A stretch of DNA of 64,000 nucleotides from Crocinitomix sp. (GCA_013138735.1 WTCE01000041.1:1-64000); one strand, 5' to 3'. Shown: positions 27,447 through 36,234, counted from the stretch's first letter. The notes: generated from the letters alone by a model not told the origin. Translations and numbers: made by a program.

Positions 27447-28433
27447 ATGCGACGTTTTTATTTCCTATTACTAAGTGTACTTCCAATGTTTGCAACTGCG
27501 CAAGAACGTATTAATGGAGAATTTCCATTTGATACAGATCCAGCTAAAAAATATTCACTTTATATTCCTTCAACCTATACAATTGGTGAAGCGAATAAGG
27601 TTATGTTGGCCCTACATCCTTTTAATACATCTCGCTGGGATGGAGAAAGTTGGTGCGATACGTTAGTTGACTTTGCAGAAGCGAATGACTTAATTCTAAT
27701 ATGCCCGGATGGTGGAGCTGACGGTAAAATTGATGACGCAATAGATACTGCTTTTACTTCTGTTCTAATAGATTCTGTGGCGAACTGGTATGCATTGGAT
27801 TTTGACAAATTTTATGGGATTGGTTTTTCTTGGGGAAGTAAAGGCTTATATACTTATGGCTTAAGCCATGGTGATTTAATAAAGGGTTATATCCCTGTTG
27901 GAGCGGCCATTAGTGGGACGTCAGAAGTGAATGAAACGCTTCAAATGAATGCAAATGGGAAACCCTTCTATATTGTTCATGGCGCATCAGATTCCCCGAC
28001 CACACGCTTTTATCCTGTTCGAGACTCTTTGATTGCTAAGGGAGCAATTGTTGCCACAAATTTAATGGCTGGGGTAGGGCACACGATTGATTTTCCTGAC
28101 CGAAATGCGATATTAACGGTTGCTTTTAATTGGATTGATTCAGTCAATTGCTCGTCCTTATTATTACCGACATTTGAGCCAGCTAATACTGCTGTAAGTG
28201 TGTACCCAAATCCGATACCCTATGGGGAATCTTTATTAATAAATTTAGCTGATCAAGGAGCGAATGAATACTTAATTCGTGTTTTTGGTTTAGATGGACG
28301 ATTGGTTTATGCCAATAAGCAATATTTAAATGCAGGACAAAACATGATTCCTGTCTCCTTAAAAAAAGGGAATTATATTTTGAGCATTTCAAATGTTGAA
28401 TACAAACAAGAATTGCAATTAGTGGTGCAATAA
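27447..28433 (+). CDS. Secreted alpha/beta hydrolase (esterase) with T9SS sorting domain
   Basis: A 328-residue protein with a signal peptide (cleaved near FATAQ), then an alpha/beta-hydrolase domain of the poly(3-hydroxybutyrate) depolymerase/feruloyl-esterase-like LpqC type. The nucleophile elbow is GFSWG (GxSxG), a likely acid lies in the GASDSPT loop, and the catalytic His in GVGHTIDFP. The final 80 residues are a type A T9SS sorting domain (VYPNPIPYGESLLI ... GNYILSISN ... LVVQ), so the enzyme is exported. It ends 3 bp before the convergent pxpC gene. Substrate not predictable. Confidence 0.82.
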   Translation: MRRFYFLLLSVLPMFATAQERINGEFPFDTDPAKKYSLYIPSTYTIGEANKVMLALHPFNTSRWDGESWCDTLVDFAEANDLILICPDGGADGKIDDAIDTAFTSVLIDSVANWYALDFDKFYGIGFSWGSKGLYTYGLSHGDLIKGYIPVGAAISGTSEVNETLQMNANGKPFYIVHGASDSPTTRFYPVRDSLIAKGAIVATNLMAGVGHTIDFPDRNAILTVAFNWIDSVNCSSLLLPTFEPANTAVSVYPNPIPYGESLLINLADQGANEYLIRVFGLDGRLVYANKQYLNAGQNMIPVSLKKGNYILSISNVEYKQELQLVVQ

Positions 28434-28436
28434 TTT

Positions 28437-29279
28437 TTAGTCAAAAAATTTAAATCTAAAAATTGAACCAGTTCTTTTCTGGGCCAAAATTGAACGAGAC
28501 TTTGCTGATAATTGAAGGATTCTGGCATAGCCTCCCGTGGTTTGACAATCAGCCATGAGTACAATTAACTTTCCTGAAGGTGTCAATTGTACAGTTCCAG
28601 GTTGAACCGGAGCGGTTAAAATTTCAGCAGCTTCAAGTGGGGTTTGAGCATCAATTCGGTAACCCATTCGATTGATTTCATTAGATACCGTAAAAGAACT
28701 ATTTAGTAAGTTTTTCACTGTTTTCGGATCGATTGTATCATAATCTGGTCCTTTCGAAGCGAAAATTTCTTGTGTATTGAAATCAATTAATTCAATTTTA
28801 TTGGATATTGACAGCGCCTGAAATGACTGAGAGTTAAATTTCAATATTTCGCCTTTCAAAATACGTTGGTTTGAAGTGATGCCTTTATAGTGAGCAAGAC
28901 TATTTAATATTTTTTCTCCTAAAAAACCGCCCATAATTGCTAAATAGCCAAACGAACCTGCTGAACATCTACCAACTTTAAGGCAATCATTGACTTGGAC
29001 TTTAATTGGAATATTAACAGCTATTTTTTCGTCATTCAATGTTGGCGAATCAGTGGCTCCAGTTATTGCGATTGTTGCAGCTTGGTTAAATTTTAACACG
29101 GCGCCTTGCAGCATAAACTCTAACAATGCTGCATTGGGTTCATTATTTAATATCCGATTCGCATTACGTGCAGAAATAAGATCCATTGGACCTGAAATTG
29201 GCACACCATAATTGCGATAGCCAAAGCGACCTTGATCTTGAAGTGTCGTATAAATTCCGGTGGATATTACTTCTATCAT
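28437..29279 (-). CDS. pxpC: 5-oxoprolinase subunit PxpC
   Basis: PxpC is the biotin-dependent-carboxyltransferase-like subunit of ATP-dependent prokaryotic 5-oxoprolinase (PxpABC), which converts 5-oxoproline (pyroglutamate) to glutamate. The 280-residue length and signature start STGIYTTLQDQGRFGYRNYGVPISGPMD match the family, as does the C-terminal VQPGTVQLTPSGKLIVLMADCQTTGGYARI block. It overlaps pxpB by 4 bp and is the last gene of the operon. Confidence 0.93.
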   Translation of the reverse strand: MIEVISTGIYTTLQDQGRFGYRNYGVPISGPMDLISARNANRILNNEPNAALLEFMLQGAVLKFNQAATIAITGATDSPTLNDEKIAVNIPIKVQVNDCLKVGRCSAGSFGYLAIMGGFLGEKILNSLAHYKGITSNQRILKGEILKFNSQSFQALSISNKIELIDFNTQEIFASKGPDYDTIDPKTVKNLLNSSFTVSNEINRMGYRIDAQTPLEAAEILTAPVQPGTVQLTPSGKLIVLMADCQTTGGYARILQLSAKSRSILAQKRTGSIFRFKFFD

Positions 29280-29998
29280 CTATGCGTTCCTTTCATGACT
29301 TGATAAGCCCCAACTTCTATTTCTGCATAAATACCCTCAAGTTCATCTCGGGTAACAGGTTGGAATTGAATAAAATCACCAGATAAAAAAGGCGCAGGTT
29401 TTGTCTTTGATAAGTCGAAGAGTTCAATAGGTGTGTGTCCAATAATTCGCCATCCACCAGGGCTCTCATTTGGATAAATTCCAGTTTGCGATCCGCCAAT
29501 AGCCACTGCCCCTTTAGGGATTCGTAAGCGCGGTGTTTCTTTTCTTGGCGTGACAATTTGCTCGGGCAATCCTCCTAAGTACAAAAATCCAGGTAAAAAA
29601 CCAGTAAAGTAAATCCGATATGGTTGCGCTGAATGCAGAGCAGCAACTTCAGCTATGCTTAGCTTATTATGTTCCGCCACAAGTTCTATATCCCAAGCAA
29701 ATTCTATATCATAACATACTGGAATTGTCCAAGTGATTGGTTTTCGCTGATTACTTTGCTGAATTTCAGCATCAGCAGTTTGAATGAAAGTGGTGAGTTC
29801 CTTTATTGGTGCTTGATTTTTAAAATACAGAGCCATTTCGGCATAAGTTACTACCAAATCTAAAATGTCATTTTTGAATTGCTCTTTTAGTAACATTTCC
29901 CAAGCCAATATTTCAGCATGCATTTTTGCATCTAAAACAGTTGGCCATTTCAGTAATAATGCATTTTCGCCGTATGTGCTAATAGTTGGTTTAAGCAT
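29276..29998 (-). CDS. pxpB: 5-oxoprolinase subunit PxpB
   Basis: PxpB is the allophanate-hydrolase-subunit-1-like partner of PxpC. The 240-residue protein contains the family blocks VCYDIEFAWDIELVAEH, GFLPGFLYLGGLP, RLRIPKGAVAIGGSQTGIYPNESPGGWRIIG. Together with PxpA and PxpC it cleaves 5-oxoproline in the cytoplasm. Overlaps pxpA by 8 bp and pxpC by 4 bp, indicating co-translation. Confidence 0.94.
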   Translation of the reverse strand: MLKPTISTYGENALLLKWPTVLDAKMHAEILAWEMLLKEQFKNDILDLVVTYAEMALYFKNQAPIKELTTFIQTADAEIQQSNQRKPITWTIPVCYDIEFAWDIELVAEHNKLSIAEVAALHSAQPYRIYFTGFLPGFLYLGGLPEQIVTPRKETPRLRIPKGAVAIGGSQTGIYPNESPGGWRIIGHTPIELFDLSKTKPAPFLSGDFIQFQPVTRDELEGIYAEIEVGAYQVMKGTHR

Positions 29999-30710
29999 TG
30001 TTCAATTGCTGTTTGATATAAAGGAGCAACTCAACACAATGCTCCGTATCGCCATGTATGCAATACGTTTCTCCAATTATGGAAATCACTTCATTATCGC
30101 TAGTTTTTACTGTCCCTTTGTTATAGGCCTTTTCAATCTGTTTCCATGCTTTTAAAGGATCTTTGATTATGGCGTTTTTATGATGTCGCGGCGTTAAACT
30201 ACCGTCATTTTGATAAGTTCTATCGATAAAAATTTCTGGAATTATCTTGTAATCAGCTTCACCAGCTTTTTGGAGGGCTGATTGATGCGGGGCATAAATA
30301 TAAAAATTGGTCCCGATTTCTAAAAAGGCGGCAATCACCGCATTAGCCATATCGGTATTCTTTGCTGCTAAATTATAGAGGGCACCGTGTAGTTTTACAT
30401 GGCTCATGACCATACCCATTTCGGAGGCAATTGATTGAAAGCGCTCTACTTGCTCAATTATGCTAGTTTTTAATGCTAGTGGTTCTAGCTCCATATGCGC
30501 CCTGCCAAAATTGAGTGGATCAGGAAAAGACGGATGTGCACCTACTTTAACGCCATGTTTTTTTGCCAATGCAAGAGTTGTTCTAATTGTTTCTTTTGTT
30601 CCGTAATGTCCACCACAAGCAATACTGCAGGAATTAATGAGGGGCATAATTTCCGCATCATTGCCGGCTCCCTCGCCTAGGTCACAATTAATGTCAATAT
30701 CCCAACTCAT
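29991..30710 (-). CDS. pxpA: 5-oxoprolinase subunit PxpA (LamB/YcsF family)
   Basis: PxpA carries the ring-opening site of the 5-oxoprolinase complex. Signatures seen: the N-terminal DINCDLGEGAGND, NSCSIACGGHYG, GAHPSFPD and HVKLHGALYN blocks, plus EIFIDRTYQNDGSLTPR. The 239-residue length fits. It directly abuts the Nramp-like transporter gene (stop at 30711) and overlaps pxpB, forming a four-gene operon. Confidence 0.95.
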   Translation of the reverse strand: MSWDIDINCDLGEGAGNDAEIMPLINSCSIACGGHYGTKETIRTTLALAKKHGVKVGAHPSFPDPLNFGRAHMELEPLALKTSIIEQVERFQSIASEMGMVMSHVKLHGALYNLAAKNTDMANAVIAAFLEIGTNFYIYAPHQSALQKAGEADYKIIPEIFIDRTYQNDGSLTPRHHKNAIIKDPLKAWKQIEKAYNKGTVKTSDNEVISIIGETYCIHGDTEHCVELLLYIKQQLNNA

Positions 30711-31937
30711 TTATGTAAAAAAGACCTTAATGATAGTTTTAACACCTATTGAAATTGTTATGAGAATGATAATAATACCCATGATGTTTTGCGCGCGTGA
30801 ATTCACATATTTGCCCATAACAGCCGATTTGTTGACCACCCAAAGCAAGAACAGTGCAATAATTGGAAGTAATAATCCATTGGCAACTTGAGCAAACGTA
30901 ATAATATCTGTAGGTTTAGAACCAAGCGCTGCATAAATAACACCTACAACTAATACGAAAGTCCAAACCACTCTGAATTTGGTCGATCGTGTATCTCCCG
31001 TCCAACCAAAACAGCCTTTGGCTACAAAGGCGGCCGCTAAAGGTGCGGTAATTGCTGAGGTAATACCAGCTGCAAAGAGCCCAATTCCTAAAAAGTATTT
31101 TGCGAAATCTCCATATAAAGGTTCCAAACCTTTGGCTAAATCTCCTGCATTATTAATTGAATGTTGAGAAATTGCCGCGGCAGAAATCACTATGGACATA
31201 GAAACAAATCCTCCCAATAAAATGGATATAAAGGTGTCTTTTCGAACCTTCTTCAAATCTTTTTCACCATTCCATTTTTCTTGAACCAATGAGGCATGTA
31301 AGAATAGATTATAAGGTACCACTGTAGTTCCTATTAAGCCCATAATAATGAGCAAACTGCCGTTTGGTAGACTTGGTATAAAAATTCCGGTAAAGACGGC
31401 TCCCCAATCGGGTGTTGTCATTAAAGCTGTGATAATAAAAGAAAAACTCATCAGTAAAACCAGGGATATTAAAGCGCGCTCTAATAGTTTATAATTACCA
31501 ACATAAAGTACGACGAATGCAATGGCTCCAATAATCACGGCGAGGTAATTGAAAGAATAAGCACCAAAATTAAGATGAGTATCAGGTAGTAGCGGTTCTA
31601 AACCAAGAATTCCACCGCCTATATTTCCAGCTTGATATGCGCTATTCCCAATTAGAATGGCAGAAACGATAAGTGTAACAGCAATGTATTTCGCGGCTTT
31701 AGTTTTTAATTGCCCGCGAACAGCTTCCGCTAATCCTTTTTGATGAATTAAGCCTAAGCGCGCGGCCATGCCTTGTAAAACAATTGCTGCGAAAATGGAT
31801 AAAACAAGCGCCCATAATAAACTAAAACCAAACCCAGCACCAGCTTGTGAACAAACGGTTATAGTTCCTGGGCCTATAAAGGCGGCAGCAACCAGCGTGC
31901 CCGGCCCTAAATTTTTAAATGGATTAAATCGACTCAT
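30711..31937 (-). CDS. Nramp-like transporter lacking the canonical metal ligands
   Basis: A 408-residue membrane protein with about eleven helices and clear Nramp-family architecture. In canonical Nramp transporters helix 1 carries DPGN and helix 6 carries A-x-x-M-P-H; here helix 1 reads GPGT (residues 22-25) and helix 6 reads GTTVVPYN (203-210), so the metal-binding Asp, Asn and Met are all replaced. A Mn/Fe transporter is therefore unlikely. It is the first gene of the pxpABC operon, as an Nramp relative (YcsG) also sits beside the YcsF/PxpA gene in Bacillus subtilis, which suggests uptake of 5-oxoproline or a related compound. That substrate is inference. Confidence 0.85.
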   Translation of the reverse strand: MSRFNPFKNLGPGTLVAAAFIGPGTITVCSQAGAGFGFSLLWALVLSIFAAIVLQGMAARLGLIHQKGLAEAVRGQLKTKAAKYIAVTLIVSAILIGNSAYQAGNIGGGILGLEPLLPDTHLNFGAYSFNYLAVIIGAIAFVVLYVGNYKLLERALISLVLLMSFSFIITALMTTPDWGAVFTGIFIPSLPNGSLLIIMGLIGTTVVPYNLFLHASLVQEKWNGEKDLKKVRKDTFISILLGGFVSMSIVISAAAISQHSINNAGDLAKGLEPLYGDFAKYFLGIGLFAAGITSAITAPLAAAFVAKGCFGWTGDTRSTKFRVVWTFVLVVGVIYAALGSKPTDIITFAQVANGLLLPIIALFLLWVVNKSAVMGKYVNSRAQNIMGIIIILITISIGVKTIIKVFFT

Positions 31938-32056
31938 TCGAACCCTAAATTAAGAAGAACTTTTTGATTGAAGAGATTAAGTAAGGTCAGTTTAAAAGTT
32001 TAGAATAATGCAGTAAGGAAAAGGCCTTTCTTCTGCGAATAGATATAATTAGTGCT

Positions 32057-32340
32057 GTGAATTCAAATCCAGAAAAACGGTCAAATTATCTTGTCATCTT
32101 TTTAATGATGTTGGCGAGTGAATCCATTTTTTTGCTGCCTTTTGTGATCTCCCGTATTTTTCGACCAACAGTACTGACCGCTTTGGAATTGGACAATACT
32201 GTTGGGGGACTGTTTTTCAATCTAATGGCTATAAATTGGTGTTCGAATTTTTGATGATTTGCTCCACGATAGGCTTAATTGCAAGCCAGTTATTTTACCG
32301 CATAGCAATAGCTAATCGACATAAAAATAAGCGGTTTTAA
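32057..32340 (+). pseudogene. Decayed MFS transporter: N- and C-terminal ends fused out of frame
   Basis: The first ~52 codons (SNYLVIFLMMLASESIFLLP, then VISRIFRPTVLTALELDNT) match the N-terminus of a Bacteroidota MFS transporter. A shift of frame near 32218-32226 then reveals the family's C-terminal helix in the +1 frame (NGYKLVFEFLMICSTIGLIA, then LFYRIAIANRHKNKRF) ending at TAA 32338-32340. The roughly 330 middle codons are gone. This is an internal-deletion pseudogene; the short frame ending at 32254 is not a real product. Confidence 0.8.
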
Positions 32341-32439
32341 AGCAACAAAAATGCAATAAGCCAATAAAGGCAACCTATGTTTTAATCAAAAAAAAATGGG
32401 ATTGAATGAAGAAGTTAGCTGAAATTCAGCTCTTCATTA

Positions 32440-32670
32440 TCAGGCAGTTTTTTTGCCTTTGTTTTTACCGTCGAGCCACTTGCCTTCTTTAACTTGTCCT
32501 AAGTATGTTACGATTTTACTTCTACCGTATTGTTCCATTGCCAAGTCAACCTCCGCCATGTTTTCTCTTCTTATTTTTACTGGAGAATTAGAACCTTTAG
32601 TTCTTAACTCAATGTAAAACCCCTCTTTTAGTTCAGCTTGTTTAGTAGCCGGTCTTCCTTTGCGTTTCAT
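32440..32670 (-). CDS. Small conserved basic protein
   Basis: Starting at ATG 32670 gives 76 residues beginning MKRKGRPATKQAELKEGFYI, which I recognise as a common Bacteroidota small protein type; the longer frame from 32787 adds hydrophobic residues unlike it. The N-terminus has an AT-hook-like KRKGRPA and the whole is strongly basic, so DNA or RNA binding is possible, but no function is known. It is followed by no obvious terminator. Confidence 0.75.
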   Translation of the reverse strand: MKRKGRPATKQAELKEGFYIELRTKGSNSPVKIRRENMAEVDLAMEQYGRSKIVTYLGQVKEGKWLDGKNKGKKTA

Positions 32671-32873
32671 GTAATAATTTTGACCTAATTTAACAGAATT
32701 ATGCCGAAAAGAAAGGTTTTTAGCTAAAAATATTACAAAATGACCGAAATAGCCGATAATCTGCCATGATTCAACCGAGGAAATCACCTTTTGTGTGCAA
32801 TCAAATGTGAATTCGATTCTTTAGAAATGAATTGAAACCTTTATTTATTGTTGGTTTAATCTTTGAAAACAGG

Positions 32874-33764
32874 TTAATAGGGAGTAACATTGTTTAAATG
32901 ATAGAGTAAACGCGTATCCGCTTTGTGAAGATCATTTTCCCAACCAATATAATACTTGGTAATTGGAGAAAGCATGAGTTTGTCAATGTTTTTATGCGAA
33001 ATCCGCATAATTTCGTCTGGATATTTTTCTGCAATTTCTGAGTAATTGAAATTGGCTTGTTGTCTATGCGGATAAAGGTCAACGGCTCCAAATAAATGCA
33101 GCAATTCATGCGCTATGTCGCTAGGGTTTTTATGGGTGATTAATGAGAATTCGACATTAGGACTGCTTGTTTGAGAATTAAATGTAAAGGATCGTGGACG
33201 TTCATAATATCCGTTAATAAAGAACATAAGAGATATATGGTCCGTTTTATATTGGTCACGAAGTCTAGCTATAAGTTGCTCGGTGTTATTCACGCGAATT
33301 TTCGTGCCCAATTTTGATGATTTTTGTCTCTTTATTCCGCGTGAAGCATATCTTGAAATTTTGTCGGCCCAACCCATAAGGTGATTATAATGCCTCCTTT
33401 TTCTTGTCCCAATATCACGCAACGATAACCGTGCTAACACCCTTCTTTCGTGGAAGGAAAGTTTTCCGCGAGTTTTGTGAAGAATAGGTTTGATTGAAAG
33501 TGTTACATGGTTTGTGTCTGCCTGTTTTTGAATCCAGTTGCATGCCTTTTGAACCGAATCCATAGTAGATTGAATGTCATATTGAGTAAAGGGGTGTAAT
33601 TCATTCACGTCAATAAAAATCGCATATAAAATTACGCTATCTTTCAAATGTCCACAAACGTTCATGTTTCTGCTGGAAACTATATGATCTTGTGGGCCTA
33701 CTATATAGAGCGAGCAGGACGAGAGTAAAAGGAGTAATATTGGAATGAGGTTGGATTTACACAT
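32874..33764 (-). CDS. Lipoprotein metalloprotease with HExxHxxGxxD motif
   Basis: A 296-residue lipoprotein (lipobox LSSC, Cys17) whose only recognisable enzyme signature is HELLHLFGAVD at residues 219-229, the extended HExxHxxGxxD zinc motif of metzincin-like snapalysin-type peptidases, with Asp as third ligand. A basic stretch (RKRRHYNH, GIKRQKSS) lies in the middle. Nothing else matches a family. It is probably anchored in the outer or inner membrane and active outside the cytoplasm. Substrate unknown. Confidence 0.7.
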   Translation of the reverse strand: MCKSNLIPILLLLLSSCSLYIVGPQDHIVSSRNMNVCGHLKDSVILYAIFIDVNELHPFTQYDIQSTMDSVQKACNWIQKQADTNHVTLSIKPILHKTRGKLSFHERRVLARLSLRDIGTRKRRHYNHLMGWADKISRYASRGIKRQKSSKLGTKIRVNNTEQLIARLRDQYKTDHISLMFFINGYYERPRSFTFNSQTSSPNVEFSLITHKNPSDIAHELLHLFGAVDLYPHRQQANFNYSEIAEKYPDEIMRISHKNIDKLMLSPITKYYIGWENDLHKADTRLLYHLNNVTPY

Positions 33765-33813
33765 GTTTTCTTTTTAAGTACATGTGCATATTAAAAGAAA
33801 GTAACCAAAAAGT

Positions 33814-33837
33814 GCGCAACCAACGAATTGGTTGCGC
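33814..33837. repeat. Perfect 10-bp hairpin with four-base loop
   Basis: GCGCAACCAA-CGAA-TTGGTTGCGC is unusually GC-rich for this region. No T-run follows on either strand, so it is not a standard terminator; it could be an operator or leader hairpin for the lipoprotease gene that starts at 33764. Confidence 0.6.
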
Positions 33838-34051
33838 TAATGGTCCAAGATTAACCCGAGATGGACCAAAGATTAGTGTTGCAAAAACAAACGTGTGTTA
33901 GGTGAAGGCTTTATAAGATCCTAATGAGTCTAAGGATCTAATATCGTCGACTTGAATTACATTTATGTTTTGTCGTGCAAACTACTTTCAGTTTTGAGCA
34001 ATTATTAATATCGTTGCTTGTGACAAATTTGCGTATAAAGTGATTTAGTTT

Positions 34052-34070
34052 ATAGGTAGGAAATACCTAT
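34052..34070. repeat. 7-bp dyad after the response regulator gene
   Basis: ATAGGTA-GGAAA-TACCTAT, about 50 bp past the end of the response regulator gene. No T-run. Possible operator or remnant. Confidence 0.35.
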
Positions 34071-34119
34071 CTGGATGAAACCGTAATAAATACCCGAACT
34101 CAAATTGGACGGAATAATG

Positions 34120-34794
34120 CTAAATTATTGGCAAACTATCAGCATTAATAATTCCGTTTTGAACGGCGTATATTACTAGTCCTGCTACATTTTTAGCGCC
34201 TGTTTTAACAAAAAGATTATTCTTGTGTCCTTCAACAGTTCTTTTGGTAATGAAAAGTTTTTCACCAATTTCTTTCGCGGTTTTTTGTTGACATAGTAAT
34301 TTCAAGACATCAATTTCCCGTTCAGATAAAATGTTCTCTATCTCTAAAACAGGTTTTGGAAATTTGGAAGAAAGCTGATCACGGATAATCTCAAGCTGTT
34401 CAGGATTGAAATAATAGCCACGTTGCTTCACCTCTTTAATCATTAAAAGTAAATCTTTCGTTGAAATACCTTTGGGAGCAAATGCAGAAACGCCTGTTTT
34501 AAGCATAAACCCCATAAATGATACTTTATAATGTGAAGAAATAATAATGGTTTTAATATTTGGATACTCTTTTTTTAGGACTTGTGTGGTTTCAATTCCG
34601 TTCATCTCATCCATTTTTAAATCCATGAGCAAAATTTCAGGAACGGCATCTAATTCTTTTAATTTTTGAAGACAATCTTTACCATTTGACGCTGTTAGGC
34701 GCACGTCCATATCTTCTTGTCCGTCTAAAAAATTTTTTAGTAGGTTGACAATGAGGGCGTCATCATCTACTATTCCTATTGATATCTGATCCAT
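34120..34794 (-). CDS. NarL/FixJ-type response regulator
   Basis: A 224-residue two-domain regulator: receiver domain (acidic pocket Asp10-12, phosphoacceptor Asp58 in LLMDLKM, Lys near FAPKG), then a LuxR-type helix-turn-helix (ILSEREIDVLKLLCQQKTAKEIGEKLFITKRTVEGHKNNL, about residues 155-200). It would be phosphorylated by the adjacent sensor kinase at 34832 and then control transcription. Cytoplasmic. The target genes are unknown. Confidence 0.92.
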   Translation of the reverse strand: MDQISIGIVDDDALIVNLLKNFLDGQEDMDVRLTASNGKDCLQKLKELDAVPEILLMDLKMDEMNGIETTQVLKKEYPNIKTIIISSHYKVSFMGFMLKTGVSAFAPKGISTKDLLLMIKEVKQRGYYFNPEQLEIIRDQLSSKFPKPVLEIENILSEREIDVLKLLCQQKTAKEIGEKLFITKRTVEGHKNNLFVKTGAKNVAGLVIYAVQNGIINADSLPII

Positions 34795-34831
34795 AGTTAT
34801 TGAGTTTAAAGCAATTTAATCATTTTTTTTC

Positions 34832-35587
34832 CTATTCTTGCGGGATTAGGAATAGAAAAGAGGTCATGTGCATGGGTTTAGAACGGACTTTATATTTAGC
34901 GTTGATATATTGCACCCTACTTTCAATGCTCTTTAAGCCTAATCCATGTTTCATTTTGTCAACATCTATTCCTTTTCCGTTATCACTTAGTTTAAGTGCC
35001 AATAATCCCTTGGTTTGACGAATATGAAAAATGATTTGGGTGGCTTCAGCGTGTTTTGTTATATTGGTTATTACTTCTTGAAATATTCGTGTTAACTGAA
35101 TTTTTGTTCGAGGCGATAATTCAAATTCGTCTCGTATATCTAATTGATTTGTTATTTCATAAGTGGCACTCCATGGTGCAATTAAGGCTGTTAAAATGTC
35201 GCATATTGATGTATGTTCAATTAATGGGGGACTTAAGTCGTGCGTGATTCTTCTCGCTTCAACAATGGTTTCTCCCATCATTTCATCAATCTCATCTTTG
35301 TCACCTTCCATTTGACTTTTTAGCCGAATCACGGTTAATTTCCCGATCAAACTGTCATGCAAATCGGCTGCAATTCTGTCGCGTTCTTTTTCTTGAATTT
35401 GAATATTTGTTTCCAATAATTCGCGTTGATGCATAAGTTGTGTTGCAGCCTCTTCCTTACTTCGTGCTAACATTTTTTCATAGTTAATACGTACCAAAAT
35501 AATGATGGATGTTACTAATAAGAGTACAAAAACAATTACAATTCCGAACCAGAGCGCAAGCGTTTCGGGGTCCTGCCATTTTTCCAT
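34832..35587 (-). CDS. Sensor histidine kinase (HisKA_3 type)
   Basis: Start at ATG 35587 (MEKWQDPETL) gives 251 residues: one membrane helix (about 14-33), a coiled-coil, then the HisKA_3 dimerisation helix with phosphoacceptor His77 in RIAADLHDSLIGKL, and a HATPase domain (ITNITKHAEA, SDNGKGI, HGLGLKSIESRV). There is almost no sensory domain, so it may sense through its membrane helix or through the membrane protein at 35536, whose gene overlaps it by about 52 bp. It lies upstream of the response regulator on the same strand. Confidence 0.88.
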   Translation of the reverse strand: MEKWQDPETLALWFGIVIVFVLLLVTSIIILVRINYEKMLARSKEEAATQLMHQRELLETNIQIQEKERDRIAADLHDSLIGKLTVIRLKSQMEGDKDEIDEMMGETIVEARRITHDLSPPLIEHTSICDILTALIAPWSATYEITNQLDIRDEFELSPRTKIQLTRIFQEVITNITKHAEATQIIFHIRQTKGLLALKLSDNGKGIDVDKMKHGLGLKSIESRVQYINAKYKVRSKPMHMTSFLFLIPQE

Positions 35588-36216
35588 ATTGAAAAGGTTA
35601 TTATAAGATAAAAGAGTGTAACAATTGAAATATAAGCAAACCAAAAATAGAATTTTAGATTAATTGAATTTTCGCCAATTAAAAAGTTCATGGGTAAAAG
35701 AAATATGAGGTTCAATGAAAAAAAGACCAATATTTTAGCATTTAGCTGTAATGCTGAATCATTCAAATCGGTGCCCTTCGAAAGTTTGTCAAAAAAGTAA
35801 ATCATACTAAATACAACAATAATAAAGGCGTCAACTGCTCTTGCGTATGACTGGAACTCGCCAGGCTCAGCAATATTGACCGTACAACATTCATAAAGGA
35901 TATATCCACCGCCAAGTAAACTAAGAACCAGAATAGTGACCCTTAATTTGCCAAGGTTCATATAGTACATATATAAAATTGTGAATAAAGCCAATTCGAA
36001 AAATCCAAAAAGTGGGATTAGAATTAAATTATTTCCAAAAACATCTCCAAGCAATTTCATTCCAATATTGGCTACTAAAGACAATATGAGGTAGAACCAT
36101 AAAACCTTGAAATGAGTCTCAATTCGTTTATACTTTATGGCTCCAATGATAATACAAAACAACAATAGATAAGGCATGACCTTATCTATTTGTTGTGCAA
36201 TGTAATAGGCCTCCAT
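35536..36216 (-). CDS. Polytopic membrane protein coupled to histidine kinase
   Basis: A 226-residue protein with seven hydrophobic segments and no known domain. Its 3' end overlaps the kinase gene and it stands first in the operon membrane protein, kinase, regulator. In several Flavobacteriia I recall similar membrane proteins paired with short HisKA_3 kinases, suggesting a separate sensory subunit; that role is inferred. The C-terminus is short and basic (KNGRTPKRLRSGSEL) and would be cytoplasmic. Confidence 0.75.
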   Translation of the reverse strand: MEAYYIAQQIDKVMPYLLLFCIIIGAIKYKRIETHFKVLWFYLILSLVANIGMKLLGDVFGNNLILIPLFGFFELALFTILYMYYMNLGKLRVTILVLSLLGGGYILYECCTVNIAEPGEFQSYARAVDAFIIVVFSMIYFFDKLSKGTDLNDSALQLNAKILVFFSLNLIFLLPMNFLIGENSINLKFYFWFAYISIVTLFYLIITFSIWKNGRTPKRLRSGSEL

Positions 36217-36234
36217 ATGTTTTTTTCGTAATTA

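Larger units (their letters stand above)
33765..34119. other. 355-bp intergenic region with two dyads
   Basis: Between the response regulator and the lipoprotease gene. A 10-bp perfect hairpin is at 33814-33837 and a 7-bp dyad at 34052-34070 (listed separately). A direct imperfect repeat TGGTCCAAGATTA/TGGACCAAAGATTA lies at about 33841-33875. No gene is seen. Confidence 0.45.

Noticed and set aside
32057-32254. Intact 65-residue membrane protein
   Set aside because: Its sequence is the head of an MFS transporter and the family C-terminus follows in another frame, so it is a pseudogene.
33814-33837. Hairpin as terminator
   Set aside because: No T-run on either strand.
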